A stretch of 62,848 bases of DNA from Methylomonas rosea (GCF_024505055.1 NZ_JANIBL010000024.1:1-62848), one strand, 5' to 3'. Positions 52,165-62,273 are shown, counted from the stretch's first letter. The notes: a model not told the origin generated them from the letters alone. Made by a program: numbers and translations.

Positions 52165-52569
52165 ATGCGAAAAACGAAATTGACGGCAATTTTATTGCTT
52201 TCAGCGAGTCTAGCGTCTTTTAGCTCTGTAGGTTTAGCGAAAACAGAAAGGAACGGTTTTCTTTCCCTTGAACAAAGCGGCGTCGCATCGTATTACAGCG
52301 ACAAAATGCATGGTCAGCGGACAGCAAACGGTGAATTTTATGATAAAAACGCACTAACTGCGGCTCACGCGAGCTTGCCGTTCGGTTCTTTGGTGCGTGT
52401 CGTTAATCTAAGTAATAATCGTAGTGTCGAGTTGCGGATAAATAGCCGCGCTCACAAAGCCAATAAACGGTTGCTTGATGTGTCCAAAAGGGCTGCCAGC
52501 GAACTTGGTTTCATCCAAGCGGGCTTGGCGAACGTCAAACTTGAAGTTCTGCGCGTAGGCGACGCCTAA
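52165..52569 (+). CDS. RlpA-like double-psi beta-barrel protein, active site altered
   Basis: Secreted protein of 134 residues with a signal peptide (cleaved about after GLA) and a DPBB domain. GVASYYSDKMHGQRTANGEF and NALTAAHASLPFGSLVRVVN match RlpA septal-ring lytic transglycosylases, including His68. The usual catalytic-site segment INDRGPF reads INSRAHK here (Ser94 in place of Asp), and WYG reads YYS, so glycan cleavage is doubtful. ATG 52165 has GGAGG six bases upstream; an earlier frame start at 52099 is not supported. No SPOR domain. It may bind peptidoglycan without cutting. Confidence 0.8.
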   Translation: MRKTKLTAILLLSASLASFSSVGLAKTERNGFLSLEQSGVASYYSDKMHGQRTANGEFYDKNALTAAHASLPFGSLVRVVNLSNNRSVELRINSRAHKANKRLLDVSKRAASELGFIQAGLANVKLEVLRVGDA

Positions 52570-52581
52570 GTTTTTTGTCGC

Positions 52582-52614
52582 GATGTAATCCGGGTGTATT
52601 GGCCGGATTACATC
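52582..52614. terminator. Bidirectional hairpin between rlpA-like and purD genes
   Basis: A perfect 12-bp stem GATGTAATCCGG (52582-52593) with CCGGATTACATC (52603-52614), loop of nine bases. It is placed between convergent genes. The T-run TTTTTT at 52571-52576 is on the wrong side for the plus-strand transcript but its complement does not form a T-run for the minus transcript either, so termination strength is uncertain. Confidence 0.55.
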
Positions 52615-52639
52615 TTGCCTACCTTATTCTGAAACCTTG

Positions 52640-53926
52640 TTAGACGGTTTCTGATCTAATCGCTTTAAAGCCAATGTCCGTTCGAAAATACACATCCTGC
52701 CAGTCGATTTGTCGGCATAGCTCGTAGGCCCTTTCTTGGGCTTGAGCGATGCTGTCGCCCAATGCGCAAGCGCATAGTACGCGGCCACCTGCGGTGACTA
52801 CTTGGTCGCCGACTTGTTTGGTGCCTGCATGAAACACTTTGTAATCGCTGCTTATATCACTTGGTAAACCGCTAATCGGATTGCCTTTGGCATAGTTGTC
52901 GGGGTAGCCGCCCGCTGCCAGCACCACACCCAATGAGGGACGTTCGTCCCACTCTGTAGCCGTCTGATCAAGATTTTTGTCTATGGCCGCCAAACAAAGC
53001 TCAACCAAATCGCTTTTTAAACGCATCATAATCGGTTGCGTTTCCGGGTCGCCAAAGCGGCAGTTATATTCCAAGACTTTGATACTACCGTTCTTACCTA
53101 TCATCAGGCCGGCGTATAGAAAGCCGGTATATTCGTTACCATCTTCCCGCATGCCTTTTAGGGTTGGCAAAATTACCTCATCCATGACGCGTTGGTGGAT
53201 CTCCGGCGTCACGACAGGTGCTGGCGAATAAGCCCCCATGCCTCCGGTGTTGGGACCTTGGTCGCCGTTATCACGCGCTTTGTGATCCTGAGAGGTCGCC
53301 ATGGCTAAGGCGTGCAAGCCGTCGGCAATGACGATGAAACTGGCTTCTTCGCCATCCAAAAATTCTTCAATCACCACACGGTGGCCGGCCGAGCCGAACG
53401 TATTTCCAGCTAGCATGTCTTCGACGGCTGCTATTGCCTCTTGTTCGGATTGCGCGACAATCACACCTTTACCCGCAGCCAATCCATCGGCTTTGACCAC
53501 GATGGGGGCGCCATTTTCGCGGATATAAGCGATTGCCGGTTCGACTTCGGTGAAGCTTTTATATGCTGCGGTAGGAATGCCGTGGCGGATCATAAAATCC
53601 TTACAAAAAGATTTGGAGCCTTCCAGCTGTGCTGCTTGAGCCGTCGGTCCGAAGCACTTCAAACCGGCGGCGGAAAACCTGTCAACTATGCCTTTGACTA
53701 AAGGTACCTCCGGTCCAATAATGGTTAGCTCTATATCTCGGGCTTGGGCGAAACTCAGCAAACCTTCAATGTCATCGGCTTGAATATCGACATTGCTTAT
53801 GCCGGGTTCCAGCGCTGTGCCTGCATTGCCGGGAGCAACGTAAACATTATCGGCTTTTGCGGATTGCCTGACTTTCCAGGCCAAGGCATGTTCTCGGCCC
53901 CCACTACCCACGATCAATATATTCAT
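52640..53926 (-). CDS. purD: Phosphoribosylamine-glycine ligase
   Basis: ATP-grasp enzyme of 428 residues that makes glycinamide ribonucleotide in purine synthesis. The start [45 protein letters not shown] (ATP loop) and [17 protein letters not shown] are all intact. It is last in the minus-strand dusB-fis-purH-purD run, 16 bp after purH. Confidence 0.98.
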   Translation of the reverse strand: MNILIVGSGGREHALAWKVRQSAKADNVYVAPGNAGTALEPGISNVDIQADDIEGLLSFAQARDIELTIIGPEVPLVKGIVDRFSAAGLKCFGPTAQAAQLEGSKSFCKDFMIRHGIPTAAYKSFTEVEPAIAYIRENGAPIVVKADGLAAGKGVIVAQSEQEAIAAVEDMLAGNTFGSAGHRVVIEEFLDGEEASFIVIADGLHALAMATSQDHKARDNGDQGPNTGGMGAYSPAPVVTPEIHQRVMDEVILPTLKGMREDGNEYTGFLYAGLMIGKNGSIKVLEYNCRFGDPETQPIMMRLKSDLVELCLAAIDKNLDQTATEWDERPSLGVVLAAGGYPDNYAKGNPISGLPSDISSDYKVFHAGTKQVGDQVVTAGGRVLCACALGDSIAQAQERAYELCRQIDWQDVYFRTDIGFKAIRSETV

Positions 53927-53942
53927 TTTTGGTAATCCTGTA

Positions 53943-55523
53943 TCAGTGTCTGAAATGCCGCATGCCGGTCAATACCATCGCTATATTATGTTCGTCGGCG
54001 GCCGCAATCACTTCTACGTCGCGCATGGAGCCGCCGGGGTGAATCACCGCGGTTATGCCGGCCGCCGCCGCCGCGTCGATGCCGTCGCGGAACGGGAAGA
54101 AGGCGTCGGAGGCCATTACTGAGCCCGGTACTGTTAAGCCTTCATCCGCAGCTTTGATGCCGGCGATTTTTGCCGAATAGACTCGGCTCATTTGTCCGGC
54201 GCCAATGCCGACGGTCTGGCCGTTTTTACCGTAAACGATAGCATTGGATTTAACGAATTTAGCGACTTTCCATGCGAATAATAGGTCCGCCAGTTCTTGT
54301 TCGGTAGGCGCGCGCTTGCTGACTACTTTAAGATCGCTGGCAGAAATACTGCCCGTGTCTTTATCCTGTACCAATAAGCCGCCGGCGATGCGTTTAAAAT
54401 CCAGGGAGGATGTGTTGTTATCGGACCAGTAGCCGGTCTCCAGCACCCGGACGTTCTGTTTTTTTGCCAACGCCGCTTGCGCTCCGCTTGATATTGCCGG
54501 CGCGATGATGACTTCGACGAACTGGCGTCCTGCGATTTCCGCAGCAGTTTTTTCGTCCAATTCGCGGTTGAAAGCGATGATGCCGCCAAATGCGGAGGTC
54601 GGGTCGGTAGCATACGCCAGATTGTAGGCGTCGAAAATGTCGCCGCTTACCGCGACACCGCAGGGATTGGCGTGTTTTACGATCACGCAGGCCGATTGGC
54701 CGTTAAATGCTTTAACACATTCCAACGCAGCGTCCGCATCGGCAATATTGTTATAAGACAGTTCCTTACCTTGCAATTGCTTGGCGCTAGCGATGCTGCC
54801 GGCTGGCGGATTTTTCTCGCCGTAAAATGCCGCGTTTTGATGCGGATTTTCGCCGTAACGCATGCTCTGTAGGCGGTGGAATTGCAGGTTTAGGGTTTCC
54901 GGGAAGTTGCCGGTATCAACGACTTTACTGAGGTAAGCAGCAATCATCGTGTCGTAACGGGCGGTGTGCTCAAAGCTTTTCAGCGCCAATTTAAAACGGG
55001 TGTCGTGGCTAAGAGCGCTCGCATTGCGTTGTAACTCGGTCAAGATTCTTGGGTAATCGACAGGATCGACAACTATAGCAACGTCGGCATGGTTTTTCGC
55101 TGCGCCCCGGATCATGCTTGGGCCGCCAATGTCGATATTTTCTATCGCGGTTTCCAGATCGCAATCGGGTTTTGCCACAGTTTGCTCGAACGGATACAAG
55201 TTAACCACCACCATATCAATAGCTTTGATGCCGTTCTCGGCCATCACTGCATCGTCGATGCCGCGCCGACCGAGAATGCCGCCGTGAACTTTCGGATGAA
55301 GGGTTTTAACGCGGCCGTCCATCATTTCCGGAAAGCCGGTGTAATCGGAGACTTCAGTAACGGCAATATTGTTTTCGGCTAGTAGTTTAGCCGTGCCGCC
55401 GGTAGATAGTAGCTCGACGCCTAGGTGGCTTAGTTCGCGGCAAAACTCCAGAATACCGGTTTTGTCGGAGACGCTGACCAGAGCGCGGGTCACTTTTTTA
55501 TTTATGCCCAAAGGGGGATTCAT
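53943..55523 (-). CDS. purH: Bifunctional AICAR transformylase/IMP cyclohydrolase
   Basis: Enzyme of 526 residues catalysing the last two steps of IMP synthesis. The N-terminal MGS-like cyclohydrolase domain (about 10-160, [18 protein letters not shown]) precedes the transformylase domain with [28 protein letters not shown] (Lys-His pair of the active site) and [11 protein letters not shown]. It is 37 bp after fis and is probably co-transcribed with dusB, fis and purD. Confidence 0.98.
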   Translation of the reverse strand: MNPPLGINKKVTRALVSVSDKTGILEFCRELSHLGVELLSTGGTAKLLAENNIAVTEVSDYTGFPEMMDGRVKTLHPKVHGGILGRRGIDDAVMAENGIKAIDMVVVNLYPFEQTVAKPDCDLETAIENIDIGGPSMIRGAAKNHADVAIVVDPVDYPRILTELQRNASALSHDTRFKLALKSFEHTARYDTMIAAYLSKVVDTGNFPETLNLQFHRLQSMRYGENPHQNAAFYGEKNPPAGSIASAKQLQGKELSYNNIADADAALECVKAFNGQSACVIVKHANPCGVAVSGDIFDAYNLAYATDPTSAFGGIIAFNRELDEKTAAEIAGRQFVEVIIAPAISSGAQAALAKKQNVRVLETGYWSDNNTSSLDFKRIAGGLLVQDKDTGSISASDLKVVSKRAPTEQELADLLFAWKVAKFVKSNAIVYGKNGQTVGIGAGQMSRVYSAKIAGIKAADEGLTVPGSVMASDAFFPFRDGIDAAAAAGITAVIHPGGSMRDVEVIAAADEHNIAMVLTGMRHFRH

Positions 55524-55560
55524 GCAAACCTCAATAAAGGGTAAAGAGAAGGGTTGGAAA

Positions 55561-55824
55561 TTAACCTATGCCGTAATGTTCCAGCTTTTTGCGTAAGGTG
55601 CTACGGCTGAGACCGAGGATAATCGCGGCTTTGCTTTGATTGTAATCGCAGTGTTTCAGCGTAGTTTCCAACAAGGGTCTTTCTACTTCCGCTAACACTA
55701 AATGATATAAACCGCTGGAATCGTGCCCGTTTAGGTGAGCGAAATAGTCTTCTACGCAATGACGGACATGGTCAGACAGCGTTTGCTCGCTGTCGGTGAC
55801 TTTATGTGTAAGGTGTGTTCCCAT
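55561..55824 (-). CDS. fis: DNA-binding protein Fis
   Basis: Small nucleoid and regulatory protein of 87 residues. The C-terminal helix-turn-helix [20 protein letters not shown] and the closing [10 protein letters not shown] are the Fis signature. It starts immediately after the dusB stop, the classic dusB-fis arrangement of gammaproteobacteria. The N-terminal arm is shorter than that of enteric Fis, as is usual outside the enterics. Confidence 0.95.
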   Translation of the reverse strand: MGTHLTHKVTDSEQTLSDHVRHCVEDYFAHLNGHDSSGLYHLVLAEVERPLLETTLKHCDYNQSKAAIILGLSRSTLRKKLEHYGIG

Positions 55825-56802
55825 CTAGGCGGCTCGTGATGTCATCAAATTGAAAGAGGCATTGACTAGCGCGAGTTGCCGCGCAGCGTGTTGGGCTTGG
55901 TTAATGGCAGTCTTTTGGTCAGCAGGCAGTATGCCGAGATGATCGAAATACCAGCCGATGTGCTTGCGGGCGATTCTAACACCACTGTCGTTGCCATAAA
56001 AACTGTATAAATTTTCCAGATGCTGGTTGATGACGGCTTTGATATCGGTCAAGCAAAGTGGTGGATATGTCGTGTTGTTAAGATGGGCGACTAGATCTTT
56101 AAATATCCAGGGCTTGCCTTGCGCTGCTCGCCCTATCATCACAGCGTCCGCCCCAGTGTACGCGAGGACTTGTCTCACTTTTTCGGCGCTATCGATATCG
56201 CCGTTTGCGATAATCGGAATGCTGACGCTCTGTTTGACTTGCTTGATGGTGTCGTACTCGGCATTTCCGGTAAATTTACAGGCTCGGCTGCGACCGTGGA
56301 TGGTGAGCGCTTGAATGCCTCTGCTCTCGGCGATCTTGGCGATGGTAGGCGCGTTTCTATTGGCAAAGTCCCAGCCCGTACGAATCTTCAGGGTTACCGG
56401 AATTTCCACGGCACCGATTACCGCATCTAAAATCTTAGCCACTAATGACTCGTCTTTCAGTAACGCTGAACCCGCAGCCACCGAACAAACTTTTTTTGCC
56501 GGGCAGCCCATGTTGATATCGATAATCTGTGCGCCACGATCTTGATTTAGTTTAGCGGCTTCAGCCATTTGCCGAGGGTCCGTGCCCAAAATCTGTACTG
56601 AGCGTAGGCTATTATCGCCAGTGTAATCCAGTTTTTTCAGGGTGCGTGGGTGATGCTGCAAGCTGGGATTAGAAATCACCATTTCCGACACGGTAAGACC
56701 CGCTCCAAATTCGCTACAGATTTGCCGAAATGGCGCGTCTGTGATGCCTGCCATCGGCGCCAGTAATACTTGGTTGGGAAGTTCGTAAGGGCCAATTCGC
56801 AT
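55825..56802 (-). CDS. dusB: tRNA-dihydrouridine synthase B
   Basis: FMN-dependent enzyme of 325 residues that reduces uridine to dihydrouridine in tRNA. LLAPMAGITDAPFRQICSEF is the family start; DINMGCPAKKVCSVAAGSAL holds the flavin-adjacent GCP motif, LTIHGRSRACKF and IIANGDIDSAEK follow, and MIGRAAQGKPWIF ends the barrel. First gene of the dusB-fis-purH-purD run. A promoter is expected in the 286-bp divergent gap before cysC. Confidence 0.97.
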   Translation of the reverse strand: MRIGPYELPNQVLLAPMAGITDAPFRQICSEFGAGLTVSEMVISNPSLQHHPRTLKKLDYTGDNSLRSVQILGTDPRQMAEAAKLNQDRGAQIIDINMGCPAKKVCSVAAGSALLKDESLVAKILDAVIGAVEIPVTLKIRTGWDFANRNAPTIAKIAESRGIQALTIHGRSRACKFTGNAEYDTIKQVKQSVSIPIIANGDIDSAEKVRQVLAYTGADAVMIGRAAQGKPWIFKDLVAHLNNTTYPPLCLTDIKAVINQHLENLYSFYGNDSGVRIARKHIGWYFDHLGILPADQKTAINQAQHAARQLALVNASFNLMTSRAA

Positions 56803-57088
56803 GAAAAGCCGGGCTAGTCGAAAAAGGCGGCAAATGATACCCGAAAACGCGCTGATTAACGATGGGTGGGAGAAAGTTATTGAAAATCGTTGATTGCGTT
56901 GATTTGGGAGTAAGCCCTAACTGTTGACTTGGCTTTTAAACCCCTTGTGGTCATCTTTGCCGCGAAATCCGGTAGTAAAGGAAGAGGCGTAAAAATATAT
57001 CGACACGGTGTCCGCAGTCGTTAAAGAGGATTGCATCGTTTGCCCGCGATGAAGTAGTCTTGGTTGAACAATTATGGAGTTTAATTAA

Positions 57089-57712
57089 ATGGAAAATGGA
57101 AGTACAAATATTGTTTGGCATCATGCCACGGTAACTCGTAGTCGCCGAGAGAATTTAAACGGGCACAAATCCACTATTTTGTGGTTTACCGGCTTGTCTG
57201 GGGCGGGCAAGTCAACGTTGGCTCATGCGGTAGAAGAGCGTTTGTATCAATTAAAGTGTCGGACGTTTGTGTTGGATGGCGACAACGTTCGCCAAGGTCT
57301 ATGCGGCGACCTGGGGTTTAGTCATGAAGACCGCCAGGAGAATATCCGTAGAATTGCCGAAGTCGCAAAATTAATGCTGGAAGCCGGCACCATAACGTTA
57401 ACCGCCTTTATTTCGCCCTTTCGCGCCGAACGGCAATATGCGCGAAATTTAGTGCCGCACGGTGATTTTATCGAAATTTACTGCAACTGCGACTTGTCGG
57501 TATGCGAGCAGCGGGATGTAAAAGGTCTATACAAAAAAGCGCGGCAAGGCGATATCAAATTGTTTACCGGTATATCCTCGCCGTATGAAGCGCCGGAAAA
57601 ACCCGATTTGATAGTGGATACTGGGATTTATGAGTTGGAAATGTGTGTCGATCAAGTGATGAGTATGCTTGAGCAGCGTGGTGTTATCGCCCCAGCTAAA
57701 AGAGAGCTATAA
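57089..57712 (+). CDS. cysC: Adenylylsulfate kinase
   Basis: Enzyme of 207 residues that phosphorylates APS to PAPS. P-loop [17 protein letters not shown] (35-43), [20 protein letters not shown] and the APS-binding REPISPFR-like [14 protein letters not shown] are intact, ending in the usual [13 protein letters not shown]. It stands alone without the sulfurylase genes cysD and cysN. It is 1 bp from the DHH phosphoesterase gene. PAPS could serve sulfation of the exopolysaccharide or sulfate assimilation. Confidence 0.95.
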   Translation: MENGSTNIVWHHATVTRSRRENLNGHKSTILWFTGLSGAGKSTLAHAVEERLYQLKCRTFVLDGDNVRQGLCGDLGFSHEDRQENIRRIAEVAKLMLEAGTITLTAFISPFRAERQYARNLVPHGDFIEIYCNCDLSVCEQRDVKGLYKKARQGDIKLFTGISSPYEAPEKPDLIVDTGIYELEMCVDQVMSMLEQRGVIAPAKREL

Positions 57713-57713
57713 A

Positions 57714-58667
57714 GTGAATATCGACGTGTTTAATGGCGATGCGGATGGTATTTGTGCGTTGTTGCAGTTGCGCCTGGCTTTTCCTTTGGAGTCTAAACTT
57801 ATTACCGGTGTCAAGCGCGAGATCGACTTGTTAGGTCGAGTTTCTGCTGAGGCAGGTGATCAGGTAGTTGTACTTGACGTGTCGCTCGATAAGAATCGCT
57901 TACCCCTCGCGGAACTCCTGAACAAAAGTGTCAGTATTTTTTACATGGATCACCATTACGCCGGTGAAATCCCAATTCATCCGGGTTTGACCTCTTTAAT
58001 AAACACTGATGCGAATGTTTGCACAAGTTTATTGATGGACGTTTATTTAAAGCAACGCTTTACCGAATGGGCTGTTACAGGGGCGTTTGGCGATAATTTG
58101 GACACCGCTGCAAGAGAAGCTGCCAAATCACTCAATTTGACGGCCCAAGAATTGCTTCAATTAAAGCAACTAGGAATCTGTATCAATTACAACGCTTACG
58201 GCACGTGTATCGATGATCTGTATTTTGCGCCCGATGAACTGTATAGGCTCCTGGACGGCTATATATCGCCGTTTGACTTTATCAGGGATAAGACTGAAGT
58301 TTGCCAGCAATTAATTAACGGTTATAACGAGGATATGGATCTAGCTGGAAAAGTTAAGGCTGCATATAAGACAGACAGCACTGCGGTATATATTTTGCCT
58401 GATGAAAAGTGGGCAAGGCGGGTAGCGGGAGTGTGGGGAAATGAGTTGGCTAATCAATATCCGGATAGGGCACACGCGATCGTTAGCTACAATCGGCAGG
58501 GGGGGTATCAAATTAGTGTAAGAGCCCCGTTGGATAATAAAGTCGGCGCGGATGAATTATGTGCTTTATTTTCCGGTGGCGGCCGTAAGGCTGCGGCAGG
58601 TATTAATCATATTCCATACCAGCAGTTAACCAATTTTGTGGCAGCTTTTAAAATCCAATATAAATGA
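57714..58667 (+). CDS. DHH-family phosphoesterase
   Basis: Protein of 317 residues. GTG 57714 is chosen since the protein then opens VNIDVFNGDADGICALLQL, the usual start of this family, one base after the cysC stop; an earlier ATG at 57669 lies inside cysC. Metal-binding motifs are DAD (9-11), DVSLD (55-59), MDHH (78-81) and GDNLD (126-130). The C-terminal DHHA1 motif reads SGGGRKAAAGI where a His is more usual after GGG. Related proteins cleave pAp or short nucleotides, so it might clear PAP made when PAPS is used (inference). Confidence 0.85.
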   Translation: MNIDVFNGDADGICALLQLRLAFPLESKLITGVKREIDLLGRVSAEAGDQVVVLDVSLDKNRLPLAELLNKSVSIFYMDHHYAGEIPIHPGLTSLINTDANVCTSLLMDVYLKQRFTEWAVTGAFGDNLDTAAREAAKSLNLTAQELLQLKQLGICINYNAYGTCIDDLYFAPDELYRLLDGYISPFDFIRDKTEVCQQLINGYNEDMDLAGKVKAAYKTDSTAVYILPDEKWARRVAGVWGNELANQYPDRAHAIVSYNRQGGYQISVRAPLDNKVGADELCALFSGGGRKAAAGINHIPYQQLTNFVAAFKIQYK

Positions 58668-58679
58668 GCCAAGTTTTTT

Positions 58680-61055
58680 GTGAAAAATAGCTTATTAATT
58701 GCTTGTATTGTTTATACGATTTTTGTCGTTTACGGCAGTTTGGTGCCATGGCAGTTTAATAGTTTGCCGTTAAGCGAGGCTTGGTTTCGTTTTCGGAATA
58801 TTGAATATTTGACTTTGGGTATTGCCTCAAGAGCAGATTGGGTTGCTAATATCCTGCTATTTATACCGCTTGCCTTTCTTTGGCTGGGTGTCATTTCCCT
58901 AAATCAACAAATTATTGGCAGGTGTGTATCATCAGTTGTTGTATTGATGGTCAGTTTTTTTCTTTGCTCGACTATCGAGTTTACTCAGTTATTTTTCCCT
59001 CCCAGAACGGTGTCGTTAAACGATATAATCGCTGAAAGCTTGGGGGCTGCAATTGGTGTTTTAGCTTGGTGGATTTTCGGGAAAAAATTTGTCGCATGGT
59101 TAGAAAGTTGGAAAATAAATAAAACTAATTCAGTTCCGTATTTGCAAATCTATTTAGGATGTATGTTTTTTTACAGTGTCATGCCGCTGGATTTAACCTT
59201 AAGTCCTGTTGAGTTTTATCATAAATGGCATGAAGGGCGCGTTATTTTACTACCCTTTTATGGCTTGAAGGGTGAGGTTTTTCGAGATATATATGACTGC
59301 TTGTCTGAGGTTGTATTATGGCTTCCAATACCTTGGTTATGGTACAAACTTAAACCTTTGAGTCGGGTTGAGTTATTAAAAAGAGTTTTATTTTCTGCAG
59401 CGATAATTGAGTTTTTTCAGCTATTTGTATATAGCCGGGTTACTGATGTTACGGACATATTGCTTGCGTTAGTGGGTGGTTTTATTGGTGTTCGGTTGAT
59501 AGCTTTAGGTTCGAGTGGATTTGCTTTGGTCGGAAGCGGCGATAGTGGTTTGAAACATTATCAAAGTTACACTGTTTTATATGCGTATTTAGCGTATTTT
59601 TTATGGATATTAGTTGTCGGTTTTATTTTTTTATACCCTTACGATTTTGAATGGACTTATTTAAGGCTTTCAACGTGGAGTGACAAATTTCTTAGAGTAC
59701 CATTTTACGCGTATTATTATGGCACGGAGTACAGGGCTATTACAGAAGTGTTCCATAAGCTTTTATTTTTTATGCCTTTTGGGCTGATAGGTGGTTATGC
59801 TTTTCGGCCTGCTAATAGCCGTAATCGAGTAAGCATTATGATCTTGGCTACAATAGTCATGACCGCCATGATTATTGAGTTTGCGCAATTGTTTTTGCCA
59901 AATAAAAATGCTGATATTACCGATGTTATTTTAGAGGTCTTCGGCGGCTATCTCGGTTATGTGGTGGTTAAACAGTTGCAACTTACTAAGCCTTCTTTAC
60001 CAGGACTTAAAAATAATCTGGAAGACGACGTTTTGTTTGTGGATCCAAGATTTAACACTAATTTTTCTGAAGATTCAGGTCTGGAGAGGCGTCTAAAAAA
60101 TAAAAAAAGCTACACTAATGGAAGTTTCCCATTTTTGCTTGCAGTTGGATCAGTATTTGTGATTGTTGGTGCACTGATATTTGTCAGCGGCTCTGAGTCT
60201 ATGCCTTACAATGTAAGGGAGTTATTTGCGAAAGAATACCCAATCATTAGTGTTTTAGGCCTCACAATATTGATTTATTGGTGTTTTGCATATCCGCTAT
60301 TTTCTTTGATGAGCATAGCAAAAGCAGATAGGTTAGAAGTCTTTTTTCATGTTCGTTTTTTGGCGATACATGCGCTGATAGCCTGGATATTAGTAAGAGC
60401 TATTGTTCCGCTAGAAAGTATATATGATGTGTTGGGTTCTCCAATTTTGAGTATCCCCGTAGAGTTGGAGTTAGCGTTTCGGTTTTTAGGGTTGTTTGGG
60501 GTTTATTCTTTAATAATATTGGCGGCTACTCATACCGCACTTTTTTGGATAGTTTCAACTTGGGAGTTGATACGGCTTTTTGTTTTAGGTTTTTTTTGGA
60601 TATTACTATTATTGCCGTTCGGATATTGGATCGTGGTCATTAAAGCCGCTACGGACAATCTGACAGAGTTAATGGCTAATAGCGGCTATTCGTTCTCGAT
60701 CGCCTGTGTCGGTATTTATTGTTTTCTGGTCGGTTGGCTGGGTTCGTCCGTTTTATTTTTAACAGTTTTTAATGATTTTCGTCGCGTTGTTATTGTCGGC
60801 TTTATATTTATAATTTCTTTCCCCTTAGGCTATCAATTGTTAAGTTGGGGAACTGAACAGTTTATTCTAAAATATGATGCTGTGTTTTCGGCTATGCAAT
60901 TTTTGTTGAGTACTGACAGAAGTCATTTAATTTCAGGTGGTGTGTTGAGAGCGCGTTTTTTTGTAGCGCATTTTTGGTTAGTGTCATTGGTTTTTATAGC
61001 TCAAGCTCCGCTGCTTATGATTTTTCGCAACTTATTTGGGTCAAAATATTCATAG
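58680..61055 (+). CDS. Membrane protein with three tandem VanZ-like units
   Basis: Integral membrane protein of 791 residues starting at GTG. Three VanZ-type units follow each other, each ending in the same motif: IEFTQLFFPPRTVSLNDII (99-117), IEFFQLFVYSRVTDVTDILL (243-262) and IEFAQLFLPNKNADITDVIL (399-418). A charged linker (about 440-480) leads to about eight further membrane helices without clear family. Ordinary VanZ proteins have one unit; the role of VanZ in glycopeptide resistance is itself unclear. It follows the DHH gene by 12 bp, so it may share its operon. Confidence 0.8.
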   Translation: MKNSLLIACIVYTIFVVYGSLVPWQFNSLPLSEAWFRFRNIEYLTLGIASRADWVANILLFIPLAFLWLGVISLNQQIIGRCVSSVVVLMVSFFLCSTIEFTQLFFPPRTVSLNDIIAESLGAAIGVLAWWIFGKKFVAWLESWKINKTNSVPYLQIYLGCMFFYSVMPLDLTLSPVEFYHKWHEGRVILLPFYGLKGEVFRDIYDCLSEVVLWLPIPWLWYKLKPLSRVELLKRVLFSAAIIEFFQLFVYSRVTDVTDILLALVGGFIGVRLIALGSSGFALVGSGDSGLKHYQSYTVLYAYLAYFLWILVVGFIFLYPYDFEWTYLRLSTWSDKFLRVPFYAYYYGTEYRAITEVFHKLLFFMPFGLIGGYAFRPANSRNRVSIMILATIVMTAMIIEFAQLFLPNKNADITDVILEVFGGYLGYVVVKQLQLTKPSLPGLKNNLEDDVLFVDPRFNTNFSEDSGLERRLKNKKSYTNGSFPFLLAVGSVFVIVGALIFVSGSESMPYNVRELFAKEYPIISVLGLTILIYWCFAYPLFSLMSIAKADRLEVFFHVRFLAIHALIAWILVRAIVPLESIYDVLGSPILSIPVELELAFRFLGLFGVYSLIILAATHTALFWIVSTWELIRLFVLGFFWILLLLPFGYWIVVIKAATDNLTELMANSGYSFSIACVGIYCFLVGWLGSSVLFLTVFNDFRRVVIVGFIFIISFPLGYQLLSWGTEQFILKYDAVFSAMQFLLSTDRSHLISGGVLRARFFVAHFWLVSLVFIAQAPLLMIFRNLFGSKYS

Positions 61056-61219
61056 AAAGTAAATTGTCGGGGAGTTTAAGTAATGAAGTATTTAACCAGA
61101 TTTTAGTTTGCCAAGCGTCTATTTTTTAATTTTTATTCTATTGGTCCAAGTCATATGAGACATTTTATGATCTGTTTGTTTTCAAATCGATATGTATTTT
61201 TGCGGCTGGGTAGCCTTGC

Positions 61220-62104
61220 ATGATATTTAAGGGTTTTCCATTCGCATTTATATTGATGGCGTTTTTGAGTGCATTCTTTACTGACTCGGTTGCGATGGGT
61301 GTCCTGGCTGAGTCTGTTTTATATAATAGTAAAGAAAAAGATGACAAAGAGAAGATTCAGGCGGCTCCTGAGGGTATTAAAGATGTTATAGGGTCCGTTG
61401 ATATCAAAAATGATATTGCTAAAATCCATGAGCACGAGATAGGTGCTGAAAATATCAGAGCCAATGTATCCCCGAGCGAGTCTGCTGTTGAGATTTATTC
61501 GGTTTCACGTCCTATATTTCGTCAGCAGGAGAATATTAACAAACCTGCTAAATTTTATTTTGATGCTCGAGATTTTTCTCATGCTAATACCGTAGAGGTT
61601 ATAGAAACATATAATTATTCTGATGATGTGTTTTCGTATAAAAATTTGCTGGACGAAGTGCGAACTGGTCTTGGGGAAGGAATATATAGCAAATTAGTTT
61701 GGACGTATTATGATCTTAAAGACTTAGACGACAGGATATACGCCAGCATGGTCGGATACGATTTGAGCAGCAGTAATTTATTGGGAAAATTTCAACAATT
61801 TATTGGGGTTGATGAGCATGTCAACGCTATGATCGTTTTCAAGAGTAGTGTTGGGATATCTGGGAGGCCTATCGGTGTTGGGAATGGCGAAAATCAAGAT
61901 GGCAACAAGAGTTCTAGTTCTAAGGTTGTACTTGACTTTTCTCAACGTAATTTCGCCAGAAAAGAAGAGGTTGACACTGGGCGACTTCAATATATTTTAA
62001 AACACTTAACTATAAAAAATATTATATACAGTTTATTAAGTCTATTGGGTATCGGTATGGTTTGGCGTATGTTTAGGTTTTTTGTTAAGCAGGATCTGAG
62101 TTAA
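61220..62104 (+). CDS. Unknown exported/anchored protein, 294 aa
   Basis: No family recognised. A hydrophobic N-terminus (FPFAFILMAFLSAFFTD) is a signal peptide or anchor, followed by a charged stretch rich in Lys, Glu and Asp, a central globular part (ENINKPAKFYFDARDFSHAN) and a second hydrophobic segment near the C-terminus (IIYSLLSLLGIGMVWRMF, about 268-285) before a short basic tail. The layout resembles periplasmic proteins held in the inner membrane. It lies 164 bp after the VanZ gene in equally A+T-rich DNA. The ribosome-binding site is weak. Confidence 0.6.
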   Translation: MIFKGFPFAFILMAFLSAFFTDSVAMGVLAESVLYNSKEKDDKEKIQAAPEGIKDVIGSVDIKNDIAKIHEHEIGAENIRANVSPSESAVEIYSVSRPIFRQQENINKPAKFYFDARDFSHANTVEVIETYNYSDDVFSYKNLLDEVRTGLGEGIYSKLVWTYYDLKDLDDRIYASMVGYDLSSSNLLGKFQQFIGVDEHVNAMIVFKSSVGISGRPIGVGNGENQDGNKSSSSKVVLDFSQRNFARKEEVDTGRLQYILKHLTIKNIIYSLLSLLGIGMVWRMFRFFVKQDLS

Positions 62105-62120
62105 GGAAACTCTGATTACT
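62103..62120 (+). repeat. Degenerate copy of the element terminal repeat
   Basis: AAGGAAACTCTGATTACT differs by few bases from AAGGAACCTCTGATTAAT at 62174-62191. It overlaps the stop codon of the 294-aa gene. It may be the remnant of another insertion. Confidence 0.5.
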
Positions 62121-62174
62121 GCTCTTAAATAAAGTATTGTCACTAGCAAGCGTATCGACATTCGGTATGTCTAA

Positions 62175-62273
62175 GGAACCTCTGATTAATTCAGTTCTTC
62201 AAGAAAAATAGCAGAGCAAGTCATTGATTTAATTGAGCCCTCAGTACGCGATAGCGAATTAATCAGAGGTTCC
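62175..62273. mobile_element. MITE-like element with perfect 18-bp inverted ends
   Basis: GGAACCTCTGATTAATTC at 62175-62192 is the exact inverse of GAATTAATCAGAGGTTCC at 62256-62273, giving a 99-bp unit with a 63-bp non-coding core. CTA occurs on both sides (62171-62173 and 62274-62276), a possible target duplication offset by one base on the left. It borders the 3' end of a broken transposase gene, so it could also be a terminal part of that element. Confidence 0.65.

Noticed and set aside
58680..61055. The VanZ protein as the missing exosortase
   Set aside because: Both are polytopic, but the protein shows repeated VanZ motifs and I see no exosortase Cys/Arg/His pattern.
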